DNA of 64,000 nt from Hevea brasiliensis (GCF_030052815.1 NC_079505.1:11529650-11593649), one strand, 5' to 3'; counted from the first letter of the stretch, positions 1-10,091 are shown. Notes: generated by a model not told the origin, from the letters alone. Made by a program: numbers and translations.

Positions 1-1432
1 AATGTAGTTGCTGATAATCTTAGTAGGTTGAAATTGGATGATGAAGAATTGGATGAAATCCCTATTGATGAGTTTTTCTTGGATGAACAACTTTTCTCTC
101 TTGTTGCTAAACTACCTTGGTATGCAGACTTTGTGAATTATCTATCTTGTGGAGTTTTACCTCTAGGAATGACATGGCAACAAAAGAAAAAGTTTTTACA
201 TGAGGCAAAATTTTATAGATGGGATGATCCTTTACTCTTTAGGAGATGCTGTGATGGTTTAATAAGGAGATGTATTCCTGATGAAGAGACACAGAGTATT
301 ATGCATCATTGCCATGCTTCTGATTATGGAGGACATTTTGGAATCTCTAAAACAGCTAGTAAAATTTTGCAAGCTGGTTTCTTTTGGCCAAATCTTTTTA
401 AGGATGTGAGAAAATTTGTGTTGGAATGTGATAAATGCCAAAGGAGTGGAAATTTGTCAAAAAGAAATCAAATGCCCCTAAATGATATTCTTGAAGTGGA
501 ATTATTCGATGTTTGGGGAATAGATTTTATGGGGCCATTCCTCCTTCATATGGTAATAGATACATCTTAGTTGGGGTTGACTATGTGTCAAAGTGGGTGG
601 AAGCTATTGCAACTCCAACTAATGATGCTAAGGTTGTAGTGAAATTCTTGAAGAAATTTGTCTTGAGTAGATTTGGAGCTCCTAGGGCTGTAATTAGTGA
701 TGGGGGTTCCCATTTTTGCAATAAGCAATTTGAGAGCTTAATGAGGAAGTATGGTGTAGTGCACAAGATAGCTACCCCATACCACCCTCAAACTTCAGGA
801 CAAGTTGAAATTTCTAACAGAGAACTCAAGCATATCTTGGAGAAAACAGTGAACAATTCTCGAAAAGATTGGTCTGTCAAACTAGATGATGCTTTATGGG
901 CATATAGGACTGCTTACAAAACCCCTATAGGAACTACTCCCTTTAGGTTGGTGTATGGTAAGTCTTGTCATTTACCTGTGGAACTAGAACATAGAGCATA
1001 TTGGGCCATTCAGACCTTGAATTTTGTCTTAAGCAAGCTGGTGAAAAGAGACTATTGCAACTTAATGAGCTTGAAGAACTGAGGATGGATGCTTATGAAA
1101 GTGCTCGTATTTACAAAGAAATAACTAAAGTTTGGCATGATAAGCACCTTAGGAAAAAGGAATTCAAAGAAGGTGATTCAGTTTTGTTGTTCAACTCTAG
1201 ATTGAAATTGTTCCCTGGGAAACTTAAGTCAAGGTGGACTGGTCCATATAGAGTTTCTAAGGTTTTCCTTTATGGAGCAATTGAAATTTGGAGTGAAAAA
1301 TCTGGGAATTTTAAGGTCAATGGGCATAGATTGAAACATTACATAACTGGAGACCCAATAAAAGGAGCAAGCTGTTACAAGCTCTCCAATCCCTCACCTC
1401 TTTTCAGTGAAATTCATGAAAAGTCCAGCTAA
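1..1432 (+). pseudogene. pol: 3' part of Ty3-gypsy pol: RNase H end and integrase, two frameshifts
   Basis: Reading begins at base 1 with the NVVADNLSRL motif that closes gypsy RNase H. It continues through the integrase H2C2 zinc finger (HHCH, then CDKC near 430) and the DDE core: D in GIDFMGPF near 525, D in ISDGGSHF near 700, E in [10 protein letters not shown] near 805. A C-terminal module with [10 protein letters not shown] near 1230 ends at a TAA at 1430-1432. The frame changes twice: near 541, where one C is missing before the PPSYGN motif, and near 1027, where one base is missing in the codon before LKQAGEKR. Both look like single-base deletions. All catalytic residues are present, but no single frame encodes the protein. 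The family is certain; the Athila clade is inferred from the downstream ORF. Confidence 0.92.
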
Positions 1433-2204
1433 GGACTATAAATTAGCTCTCTTGGGAGACATCCCAAGTCCTTTTATTTTGCTTTTGCTGATTTACTTTC
1501 ATTTTCATTGCTTTTGTTTTTATCTTGAATCTCCCCAAATTCAATTTTTGACATTGTTGAATCTTGTCCCTTGTAGATGTATTTCAATGGAGGAAGGTTG
1601 GTGAACTGCTGGGGAGTGATTCTTAACTTGAAAATTTTGTCCTTCAAACTCTCCCAAAAACTGATTGGTTTTTGCTGCATAACCTGTGTAGGAGCTGCTA
1701 TCTAGTTTATGCAAAGGAAAAAAATTCTGGAGCAAAGAGGGTGTCTGCAGCAGATGGTTTATGTTCTTGGTGAGGTTGGGTGTGTAAACTTTAAGTATAT
1801 GTGTTTTTAATGTTAATATGGTGGTAAGTGAGCCATTTTTGCAGTTATGAGCTTATTTGGGTTATGGAATTCAAGGTGGACAATATTGCATTCTCTTGGC
1901 ATAACTTGGAGAGTTCATTTCATCATTTGTGGATAGATGCAACTTTATGCAGGTTTTATTGAATTTTTATTGTGCTAAATGTTGATTTGCAGAATTTGAG
2001 TAAAAAAATGGCATGGTTCACAAAGGTCATTTATGCAGGATCCATTTCTCCATGCTTGTGTGATGAAATTTTGATGGACTTTGTATATATTGATGTGTTT
2101 TTGGTGAAAATTTCTCATGGTTTATGCTATATTTCTTCATTTTAGGGTATTTTTCACACTTGCAAATCATGTTCCATTGCAATCTTAATCTTGTTGAATT
2201 GTGC
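1433..2204 (+). other. Non-coding spacer between pol and tandem array
   Basis: No reading frame longer than about 70 codons and no recognisable domain. This is the internal non-coding DNA that separates pol from the third ORF in Athila elements. The motif TGCATAA becomes frequent toward its right end, leading into the array. Confidence 0.6.
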
Positions 2205-2960
2205 ATAAGCAACTGCATAGCTTATGCAATCCTGCATAACCACAATTCTTGCCATTTTCATTCATATTGCAAACTGCATAAGAAGAGTGCATAGCTTATG
2301 CAACTCTGCATAGCCTAATTTTGTCAAATTTCATATCTTTCGAAACCTGCATAAGCAGAGTGCATGACTTATGCACATTTGCATAACTTCAAATTCTTCA
2401 TTTTCTCTCTCTGCCGAAGTCTGCATAAGGAGGGTGCATGACTTATGCACTTCTGCATAACCAGAAACTCCAAAAATCAAAACCTGCCGAGGGGTGCATA
2501 AGCAGAGTGCATGACTTATGCACTTCCGCATGACCAAAAACTCTGATTTTCTCTCTCTGCCGAGACCTGCATAAGCAGAGTGCATGACTTATGCACTTCC
2601 GCATAACTGAAAACTCTGAAACTCAAAACTTGCCGAGAGGTGCATAAGGAGAGTGCATAGCTTATGCACAACTGCATGACCACCAACTCAAAATCTCAAA
2701 ACTTGCCGAGAGGTGCATAAGGAGAGTGCATAGCTTATGCACAACTGCATGACCACATTTCCCAAAACCCAAAACCCACCGAGAAGTGTATAAGCAGAGT
2801 GCATAGCTTATGCACTTCCGCATGACTACTCTCCCTGAAGGTCAAAACTTGCCGAACAGTGCATAAGGACAGTGCATGACTTATGCACTTGTGCATGAGC
2901 TATTTCTCTGAAGTCCAAAACAAACCGAAACATGTATAAAAGAGTGCACAGGTTATGCAC
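2205..2960 (+). repeat. 73-bp tandem array with nested palindromes, element 1
   Basis: The core GTGCATRRCTTATGCAC, or a close variant, starts at 2213, 2287, 2360, 2434, 2507, 2580, 2653, 2726, 2799, 2872 and 2944, so the spacing is 72-74 bp, mostly exactly 73. Each unit also carries a TGCCGA-type box and a GCATRAC box. Within a unit there are two alternative inverted pairings: GTGCATA/TATGCAC with a 3-base loop, and GTGCATAAG/CTTATGCAC with a 12-base loop (for example 2640-2648 with 2661-2669). The array ends about 240 bp before the env-position ORF. Confidence 0.95.
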
Positions 2961-3201
2961 AACTCACTTTTCACTTATGCAGTTTTTACACAAACCCTAT
3001 TCAAATCAAATTTCTTTTCGGCAAACAAATTTCCCACCTCCACTCCCCGATTCTTCTATTCACAACCGTCCTTCAACCTCCATTTCTTCCGGCATTACCT
3101 TTTGCCCTTCTTCTCCACGCTTATTTCCGCCGCCTAAACCCTAATCTCTTCGTGCATATTTTCTTTTCCCCTCATCTTCTCCACCCTCACCATCGGGAAC
3201 C

Positions 3202-4905
3202 ATGGAGTCGCCTCCTCATTCCCCTCCAGCTTCTCCTCTCGAGGTCTCGCCATTGTCAATGCGGCCTCCCAATCCCGATTCCCCCCCACAAGCGACACCC
3301 CCACCACCTCCCACAACCACCTATAAGCGAAAAATTCGATCAAAATCTATGCGTCCCATTGCTTCTGTACCTCCTCTCTCAAAACGCAAAGAACCACCCA
3401 CCCCATTTTCAGAAACACCACCCAAAAACCCCAAAACCTCAGCCTCCACACAAGCCAAATCACCCTCTTCCAGCAAAAAGCAAATGTCAGCAGTCTCACT
3501 GGTATCAAAACTACCTTGGCCTCTTCCTGATGCAGTTCAAAAGGCAGCCTTTAAGAGACTTAAGGAAAGGAAGGTGCAACCCACTAGGTATATTTCTGTA
3601 GATTCTCTACAGTCACTTGGTTTATTTGATAATGTGGTTGCCTATCTTGATGGTATGGGTTGGATGGAATTTGTGCACAAGCAAGAAATTGTTTACCCAG
3701 CTTTAGTATTGGAATTTATTTCCTCATTCTCTGCCACCTTGAAATTGCATGATGTAGATTTTAAACCAACTATGAAATTTAGATGTTTGGGGCAAAATAG
3801 AGAGTTATCATTGGATCAATTTCATAGCATTCTTGGTTTTGCAATTGATGGGCTATTTAGAGTGCCATATACAGGGGTAGAGGTAGCAAACAAGGGTATT
3901 TGGAATGCTGCTCAATTTTGGAGAATTATCACAAACCAACCTCAGACTTTTTCTGCTGGCAGATCAAAAACCTCTCAAATACTTGACCCTGCACTTAGGT
4001 TTATTCATAGACTGATTGCTAGCACTATTTTGGGCAGAGGGACTAGTTCTGGTGCTGTGGGGAAATCTGAATTATTCATGTTATGGTGTGCTTTTCACAA
4101 GGTCAAGTTTTCTCCTGGTTATTTCTTTTGTGAGCATGTGTTGCATATTGCCACCAAATCCATAGGTGACATTGTCTTGGGTGGGCTCATAACTGTTATA
4201 GCCAAGCATTTTGGTTTTAATCCTGAAGAGCACCCAATACCAGCACTTGTGGACACCTTATATTTTGATGCTGCACACCTATCCAAAACAGGGTTCAGTT
4301 TGCCACATTCTGACATTGCACAACCAGCAGCAGAAACTGAACCCACTGCACAACCAGAAGCCCAACCTGTCCCATCAGTCCCACAACACTCTACTGAACC
4401 TACCCCACCCCCTCAATCTGTACAGGACACCCCAGTAACCTCTGCACAGCCCACACCTCCTATAGCTGAACCTTCCTCATCCACAGCCCCTCCTGCATTC
4501 AACACTAAAGCCTTATTCACCTATCTTGAAAGGCTTAGTGATGATATATACTTTGTGGATAGGAAGCTTGACACTGGTCTTGATACCCTCAAGGATCGTC
4601 ATGATCAACTATTTGACCTTGTCATGGAAACCAGGGACAAGCAGAAAGAATTGAAGGAGATGGTGAAGCAACTCATGATTTTTCTGGGAATGCCACCTCC
4701 ACCTCCATCACCTCCTCCAGCACCATCATTTCGACAAAGAACCCAGCCTACCAAATTTCTTAGCAACATCCTTGGACAAGGGCAAAACAATAGAACTAGA
4801 TTAGTTTCTGTTTTACTTTTGTTCAAACTTGTAGGACTTTTTCTTTGTAAATATGTTCAAACAATTGTAGTGTGTTTTGAATTATGTTTGTTTGTTTTGA
4901 ATTAG
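3202..4905 (+). CDS. Athila env-position ORF (Arabidopsis retrotransposon ORF1 / putative plant transposon protein family), C-terminus frameshifted
   Basis: 567 codons, uninterrupted. The N-terminal ~100 residues are rich in P, S, T and K. A conserved block from about residue 105 to 335 contains RFxCLGQNRELSLDQF, RVPYTGVEVANKG and LGRGTSSGAVGKSELFMLW. Then follow a Pro/Gln/Thr-rich linker, a probable coiled coil (YLERLSDD to MVKQLM) and a polyproline stretch. The matching ORF in element 2 ends soon after this with DKGKTIELD. Here one extra base near 4745-4755 puts the last ~50 codons in another frame, giving a hydrophobic tail (LVSVLLLFKLVGLF). The start ATG at 3202 matches the start in element 2. 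The function of this family is unknown; it occupies the position of env but shows no signal peptide or fusion peptide. Confidence 0.8.
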   Translation: MESPPHSPPASPLEVSPLSMRPPNPDSPPQATPPPPPTTTYKRKIRSKSMRPIASVPPLSKRKEPPTPFSETPPKNPKTSASTQAKSPSSSKKQMSAVSLVSKLPWPLPDAVQKAAFKRLKERKVQPTRYISVDSLQSLGLFDNVVAYLDGMGWMEFVHKQEIVYPALVLEFISSFSATLKLHDVDFKPTMKFRCLGQNRELSLDQFHSILGFAIDGLFRVPYTGVEVANKGIWNAAQFWRIITNQPQTFSAGRSKTSQILDPALRFIHRLIASTILGRGTSSGAVGKSELFMLWCAFHKVKFSPGYFFCEHVLHIATKSIGDIVLGGLITVIAKHFGFNPEEHPIPALVDTLYFDAAHLSKTGFSLPHSDIAQPAAETEPTAQPEAQPVPSVPQHSTEPTPPPQSVQDTPVTSAQPTPPIAEPSSSTAPPAFNTKALFTYLERLSDDIYFVDRKLDTGLDTLKDRHDQLFDLVMETRDKQKELKEMVKQLMIFLGMPPPPPSPPPAPSFRQRTQPTKFLSNILGQGQNNRTRLVSVLLLFKLVGLFLCKYVQTIVVCFELCLFVLN

Positions 4906-5074
4906 TTTGTTTTGAAGTTTTATTGGATAGCTATTACATTAGTCTTTCATTGATTTTCATTGCCTTTACTGCCCTTTTTGTGCATATTTGTCCATACTCT
5001 GTCTATATTTGCATGCTTCTACTGGTGGTTGCACATTTGTCCTTGCTCATTATCATGCAGCAGCTTTTGAACAT

Positions 5075-5310
5075 ACTGCACAGGCTGTGAATTCCCTTAT
5101 GCAAATATTTTGCATAGCCTGTGCAGCCCTTTATGCCACTTATGCAGAACTGCACAGGCTCTCATCCCCTCATGCAAATGTTCTGCATAGCCTGTGCAGT
5201 TCTTATTGCCACTCATGCAGAACCGCACGGCTTATGCACCCTACTTATGCACCTGTTCTGGACAGTACTTTCTTCTGCATAGCCTGTGCAGCTTCTTATG
5301 CATCCCCTTT
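5075..5310 (+). repeat. Downstream TGCATA-type repeat block, element 1
   Basis: Repeats of TGCATAGCCTGTGCAG start near 5111, 5184 and 5276. The first two are 73 bp apart, the same period as the upstream array. Alternating boxes ACTTATGCAGAAC and CCTCATGCAAAT fill the units. A diverged equivalent lies at about 12630-12800 in element 2. Confidence 0.75.
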
Positions 5311-5447
5311 ATATCTTGAATTCTCCTCTGCTCCATACCAGGTAACTCTTTCTTTTTGCTCTTAATTTTCACAATTCCTGGTAAATATTACTTGCATTGA
5401 GTTTTGGTTATATACTGCATGAGACATTGAGGGCAATGTCTAATTTT

Positions 5448-5460
5448 GAGTTTGGGGGTG
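5448..5460 (+). other. Internal polypurine-tract-like motif 1
   Basis: GAGTTTGGGGGTG, the same core as the LTR-proximal tract at 7091. It is preceded by a short stem-loop, GACATTGAGGGCAATGTC (5422-5440). Its counterpart in element 2 is at 12935. Confidence 0.55.
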
Positions 5461-6389
5461 CACATTTTGATTTTTGCTTCATTTTTCACATTTTGAGTAT
5501 AGGAGCATCTCATCCCATTCCATTTACATATATTGTAAATATTTTACATATACATCCATACATACATATACATAATACATTTACACACACATTACACATT
5601 TACATACATATTATACATCACTTTGCACATATACAAATAGACAAATTGTACACATTGCACACAAATAGACAAATAGACTTCCTCCATTTAGTTAATGCAT
5701 TACTCATTTTAGGAATCATGCATCATGCATTAAAATCTTTTGCCAAATCCCTTGAGTATTGAAAAGCTGCCTATGAGAGTGATTTGACTCACCTTTTAGT
5801 TGGGCTTGTGGATTGAAAGTTTCCTAAGAGGTGCAAGGTTTTGAAGTGTCTATCCCTTGCCTATATCTTCTTAGCCAAAAAGCCACCCAACTAGTCCTTT
5901 AGAGATTGGAATGTTTAGAGGGAGTTATTGGATATAAGGTAGTCAAATGATGTCTCACCAATCCTAGAACAAATTTTCTAAACCTTTCAAGGCGAAATAC
6001 CAGCTTGAACTTGAAAAGAGAGATGATTAGGCATTCTTTGATTTAAACCTTCTCATTTTAAACCTTTGGCCCTTTTTCCTAATTAAAATTGACCTTTGGA
6101 AACCCCTTTGAGCCTTTTTATCCCTAATTTTTCTTGAAATCCTTATTGCTACCTAGCCAATGAACCAAACACTCCAACCCTTTTCATGAGAATAATATTG
6201 AATATTAGGTACACTTTCTAAAAAAAAAATAATAAAAATAAAAAAAAAATAAAAAAAAAAGAAAAAGAAAAAAAAATATATAATAAAAGGGAGAAGAAGT
6301 GCTTGTCATCTTGTAAAAGTGCTAGTATATGTGCTTTTCACTATTGCCATTCAAAATGAAAGAAATCCACCCAAAGTATTAAAAGAAAT

Positions 6390-6402
6390 GAGTTTGGGGG
6401 TG
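6390..6402 (+). other. Internal polypurine-tract-like motif 2
   Basis: GAGTTTGGGGGTG again, preceded by the purine-rich AAAAGAAAT. Its counterpart in element 2 is at 13807. Confidence 0.5.
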
Positions 6403-7090
6403 GCATTTTTAGGGACAATCATAAAAAAAAAAAAATGCAAAATACAAGTTTAAAGTATCAAAATGTCCCTCTATTTTATGTGTTTTGTAAACTATGCTAG
6501 CACTTGACAATTCTCATTGTGTACTTCTCTCCTCCATATATACAAAAAAAGAAAAAGAAAAAAATTATAATAAAATAAGAAGTGTACCTTATGTTGTTAA
6601 GATTGGAAATATTCTCATGTTTTGAATCCTTTTTACCCATTCTTCTTCTTAGCCTCATTTTGAACCCCATGGCCCCATTACACCCCTAAAAAGACCTTTG
6701 ATCTCTTGATAGTACTTGCTACATTAGTGGAGATGGGAGTAGGGAATTTGCCTATGGGATTGGAAAACTATTCATTCATTCATTCAATTCCATCATTCCA
6801 TATAGAGACACTTTGACTATTGATTGTTCTAGAATTCCTTTTGAGCATGACTCTCTCTCTTGATTGGTTGGTTTGGGGATTTTGAATGATAATTGACTTG
6901 ATGGCTAAGCGGTGAAAGCTTGGATAAGCATTAGATTCTTTGCATTTTGAAGGATGGGTATATGGATTGTTGGTATGGCTAAAGGGGTGTTAAGTTTCTT
7001 TAATAGGTGATTTTCATAGCTCTTTGGATAAGGCACCCCTAAAAATTTTGCATCACATTTTAAAGTTTGCTTGAGGACAAGCAAAAGCTT

Positions 7091-7105
7091 GAGTTTGGGG
7101 GTATT
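7091..7105 (+). other. Polypurine tract before the 3' LTR of element 1
   Basis: GAGTTTGGGGGT, preceded by the stem-loop GCTTGAGGACAAGC and followed after three bases by TGATGCATAC, the start of the LTR. This is the expected site of plus-strand priming in a gypsy element. Confidence 0.75.
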
Positions 7106-8720
7106 TGATGCATACATTTTGCATAGTCATTTAGGTCCAATTTCATAGCCATTTTATTTGATTATTAGTCATTTTTAGCTAATTTCATTAGTTAATTAGT
7201 TTTTCATAATTGTCGATTTTGGATTAATTTGTAATTTTTACTTTGTTTTGTAGGAAAAATGGTGTTTTTGAAGGACTGAAGATAAATTTTGCCATTGAGG
7301 AGTGACTTCTATAGCCAAAGATGTTAAAAACAAGTTTTCAAGCTGAAATATGCATTGACCAAATTGTGCATAACTTGCCGCATAAGCTATGCAGATCTGC
7401 ATAAGGAGAAAAATCACTGTTCCAATACTCGTAAATGTGCATAAGGAGATCGCATAGCTTATGCATATTCACGCCCCTTATGCACTCTCACGGAATTGTG
7501 CATAACCTATGCACCAAGTCATGCGCTTTGCTTAAGTGAACTGTAACCAGTAAAATCGCATAAGGGACTGCATAACTTATGCAGTCCACTTATGCAGTCC
7601 CATAAAGGTTTCATTAATGAGCTGGCAGAAGATTCCCTCAGGAAATTCCTCCTAGAACACACCATTTTAGGGCTCCATGTCAGAAAATGCTATAAAAATG
7701 ACCCTTATCCCATTTTAGAAAGGGGGAGAAAAAGGAGCAGAAAAGGAAAGGAAGAGGAAAGGCAGAATTTGAAGAGTCACTTTCACCTTCCACACCATTT
7801 TCAACCAAGATTTGCAGATTTCTTTCTTTCCTTACATTTTTCCTACATTTCTAGTGTTTAGTTTCTTGTTTCTTAACTTGGATTAAAGCTTTATTTCCAT
7901 TTAAACTCGATATATCTTGTAAGCATTATGGGTAGTGAGTAGTTTACTTTTGATTCTGGAGTAAGGGTTGTAATATTTGAGATATTTTGTGGATTTTGAT
8001 TAGGTAATCTATATTTTGTGGTCTTAATGAGTTTTATTCATTTCTTGTGTGCTTAATGACATGCTTAGTGTAGGATCCCATTAAGTAATGTTCTTAATCC
8101 ATGGTTGAGGCACCGAAAGGAGAAGGCCTTGTGATAGATAATCAAGGAATTGGACTTAATTAACTTAGATCTAGAAATAGACTAAGGATTAAGAGGATTC
8201 ACAGATTGATTAAAGAACTTAATGGGTCTTAATTAACTCTAACTCCACGAAAGTAGGATTAGATTGATTAAGGCACTCTTTGTCTCACTCGAAAGGGAAT
8301 TCAAAGGATTTAAGAATTAATCTCCTTAAAACCCATAAGTTTCATAAGATTGGATAACCAATTTAAAATCCTAAAATAGCTCGAATATGAAATCCCGAAC
8401 TCCGGAATCACCTTTTTATCATTGTTAATTTCCAATCAAATTTAATTGCTTGCCATTTTGAATATTGCCATATTTGAACTTGTTTATTTCAATTTGATGC
8501 AATTTTAGTTAAATCATTACATAGTTGAATAGATTATCAATTTTGCACATATAAATTTCATACTCCAATACCCATTCAATCTATTGTTTTAATTTCAAAA
8601 TTAGTTCAATTTAGTCAACTTTTTATATCAAAAATTCAATCATTAACACAACTCCTCGTGGGAACGATATCTTTACTGTATTACTTGTACGACCCGTGCA
8701 CTTGCGGTTGGGCCACGTCA
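7106..8720 (+). repeat. 3' LTR of Athila-type element 1
   Basis: Starts TGATGCATAC after the polypurine tract and ends GGGCCACGTCA where LRR intron sequence begins. The LTR of element 2 has the ends TGATG...CATCA, a 5-bp terminal inverted repeat; here one base differs (CGTCA). Length is 1615 bp. It contains further TGCATA palindromes at about 7365-7600 and a TATA box at 7691. No long ORF is convincing. Confidence 0.9.
7691..7698 (+). promoter_or_regulatory. Putative LTR TATA box, element 1
   Basis: TATAAAAA in the first half of the LTR, just downstream of the palindrome cluster. Element 2 has TATAAATAG at the equivalent position (15124). This is a plausible boundary of U3 and R. Confidence 0.5.
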
Positions 8721-10014
8721 GCTAACCTTGAAAATCAGTTATATTTTCCAGTCTGTTGTAGATCGATTTTAAAGATTTTAAAGATGAAAATACACTTAGA
8801 AGTGGTATGATGCTCTTGTTGAAGTTGTTGAATGAAAAATCAAGAAACTCCAAATTTTCAAGTCCTGATAGTCCTTCACAAGTCATAAAAGAGTATCAGT
8901 CAAAGTTTTACTTGAAAATTGAAAATAAATAAATAAGTAAAAGGAAAATCCTGATCAATTGTAATAAAAAGATATCACAATTAGAGCTAACCTTGAATAC
9001 CACTTTCCAATCTATTGTGAGCTAAATTTAATGATTTTAAAGATGAAAAGATTTGTAAAAATGGTATGATGCTATTGTTGAAGTCGTTGGATGACAAATC
9101 AAGAAACTCCAAATTTTGAAGACTTGATAGTCCTTCAAAAGTCATAAAAAAGTGTTAGTCAAGTTTGTGCTTGAAAATTGAAAAATAAGTACATAAATAA
9201 ATGGAAAATCCTAAAAAATTAGAACAAGGAAACATTTTAAGCTGAGCTAACCTTGAATATCAGTTACACTTTCCAATCCAGTGTAGGCCAAATTCAATGA
9301 TTTTAAAGATGAAAGATGGCCAATAGATAATACAATGCTCTTGTTGTTGAACCAGTTATATTCTAAATCAAGAAACTCCAACTTGCTGAGTCTTTCTAAT
9401 CTTTCAAAACCCGCATCATAAGAGGTAGGTACCTAGTTAGATTTATTTATTATTTATTGTTTTCGAGTTGTTAAAAAAAAAAATAATTATGTTTCAATCA
9501 TAAAACTATGAAAATATCTAAATAATAGTTTCAAACTACTTTTTGTTATTAGTAGCTTTTATTAAATACTAGAAAAAAAAAACTTAAAATATTATGAAAC
9601 AAAAGGTGTATTAGTTAATGCATAATTATACAATAATGTAAGACAAATTAATATTTTACCTTCATTCTCAACACAATCAATAATACGATTGTTTCGTAAG
9701 CTAAGACTCGTCAATTCTTGAAAAGGAAGAAACAAAGATGCATTGAAGCACCATTCAAAGCCCCAATAATCGCTCCGAATACTGAGTTTGGAAACTCGTC
9801 CAGTGGTGGAGCTGCAGTGAATATTTTTCCATTTACAACAGTCATCAGTATGTAATCCCCAAGAAAAGAGTGATTGGCCTTCAGGATGATTGAAAGAAGC
9901 CTTGAGTTGCAAAAGAGCATTTCTCTCATTCTCCAAACAACCATCACAACTCCACCATCCCTCTAATAATGAAGTTATTACTAAAGCAACCAACAACTGC
10001 TTAATTAGCCTCAT
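8721..10014 (-). pseudogene. LRR receptor-like protein gene, copy 1: exons 1-4 only, cut by element 1
   Basis: Minus-strand exons are 10014-9660 (signal peptide and LRR N-terminal cap), 9410-9252, 9132-8992 and 8873-8727; each has the same length as in the full copy at 30515-37395. Exon 1 starts MRLIKQLLVALVI, a hydrophobic signal peptide, and continues with the LRRNT_2-type pattern ENERNALLQLKASF and WxxxxDDCCKWKNI. Exon 4 is followed by GTTAGC and then by the retrotransposon LTR. Exons 5-10 would lie left of the window, if they exist. Exon 2 has lost its acceptor: the bases before GTTTTGAA are GG, where the full copy has AG. W21, which is a stop in the full copy, is intact here. Family role: cell-surface LRR receptor without a kinase domain. 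Confidence 0.88.
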
Positions 10015-10091
10015 TTCAATACTTGTATGCGAAATATAAACAATTATTTCTCTTCAATTACGCAATGAAGCAACAGCCTAGCACCTTTGGG

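Larger units (their letters stand above)
4906..7090 (+). other. 3' non-coding tract of element 1
   Basis: No credible gene. It holds a second TGCATA-rich repeat block (5075-5310), TACATA-rich DNA (5520-5650), A-rich tracts near 6220-6285 and 6425-6435, and two internal polypurine-like motifs. It aligns by eye along its length with 12386-14511 of element 2. Confidence 0.75.
1..8720 (+). mobile_element. Athila-type Ty3-gypsy LTR retrotransposon 1 (5' part outside window)
   Basis: Order seen: end of RNase H, integrase, spacer, tandem array, env-position ORF, long 3' non-coding tract, polypurine tract, LTR ending at 8720. A gag-pol followed by a separate third ORF and a roughly 1.6-kb LTR is the known layout of Athila elements. 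The element ends directly against LRR gene sequence: 8721-8726 are the first six intron bases after exon 4 of a minus-strand LRR gene, so it inserted in that intron. The presumed right-hand target duplication is GCTAA, but the left flank is outside the window. Two single-base deletions in pol make this copy non-autonomous. Confidence 0.9.

Noticed and set aside
2205..2960. 73-bp array as a CRISPR array or origin
   Set aside because: Plant nuclear context, no constant repeat with variable spacers, and the array is internal to a retrotransposon in two copies.
3152..3601. Overlapping Pro/His-rich frames at the start of the env-position ORFs (also 10338-11240)
   Set aside because: They are alternative frames of the C-rich, low-complexity N-terminal coding sequence and are not conserved independently.
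9592..10014. Single-exon reading of LRR copy 1 continuing past 9660
   Set aside because: The donor at 9659 and comparison with copy 2 show exon 1 ends at 9660; the following residues are intron.
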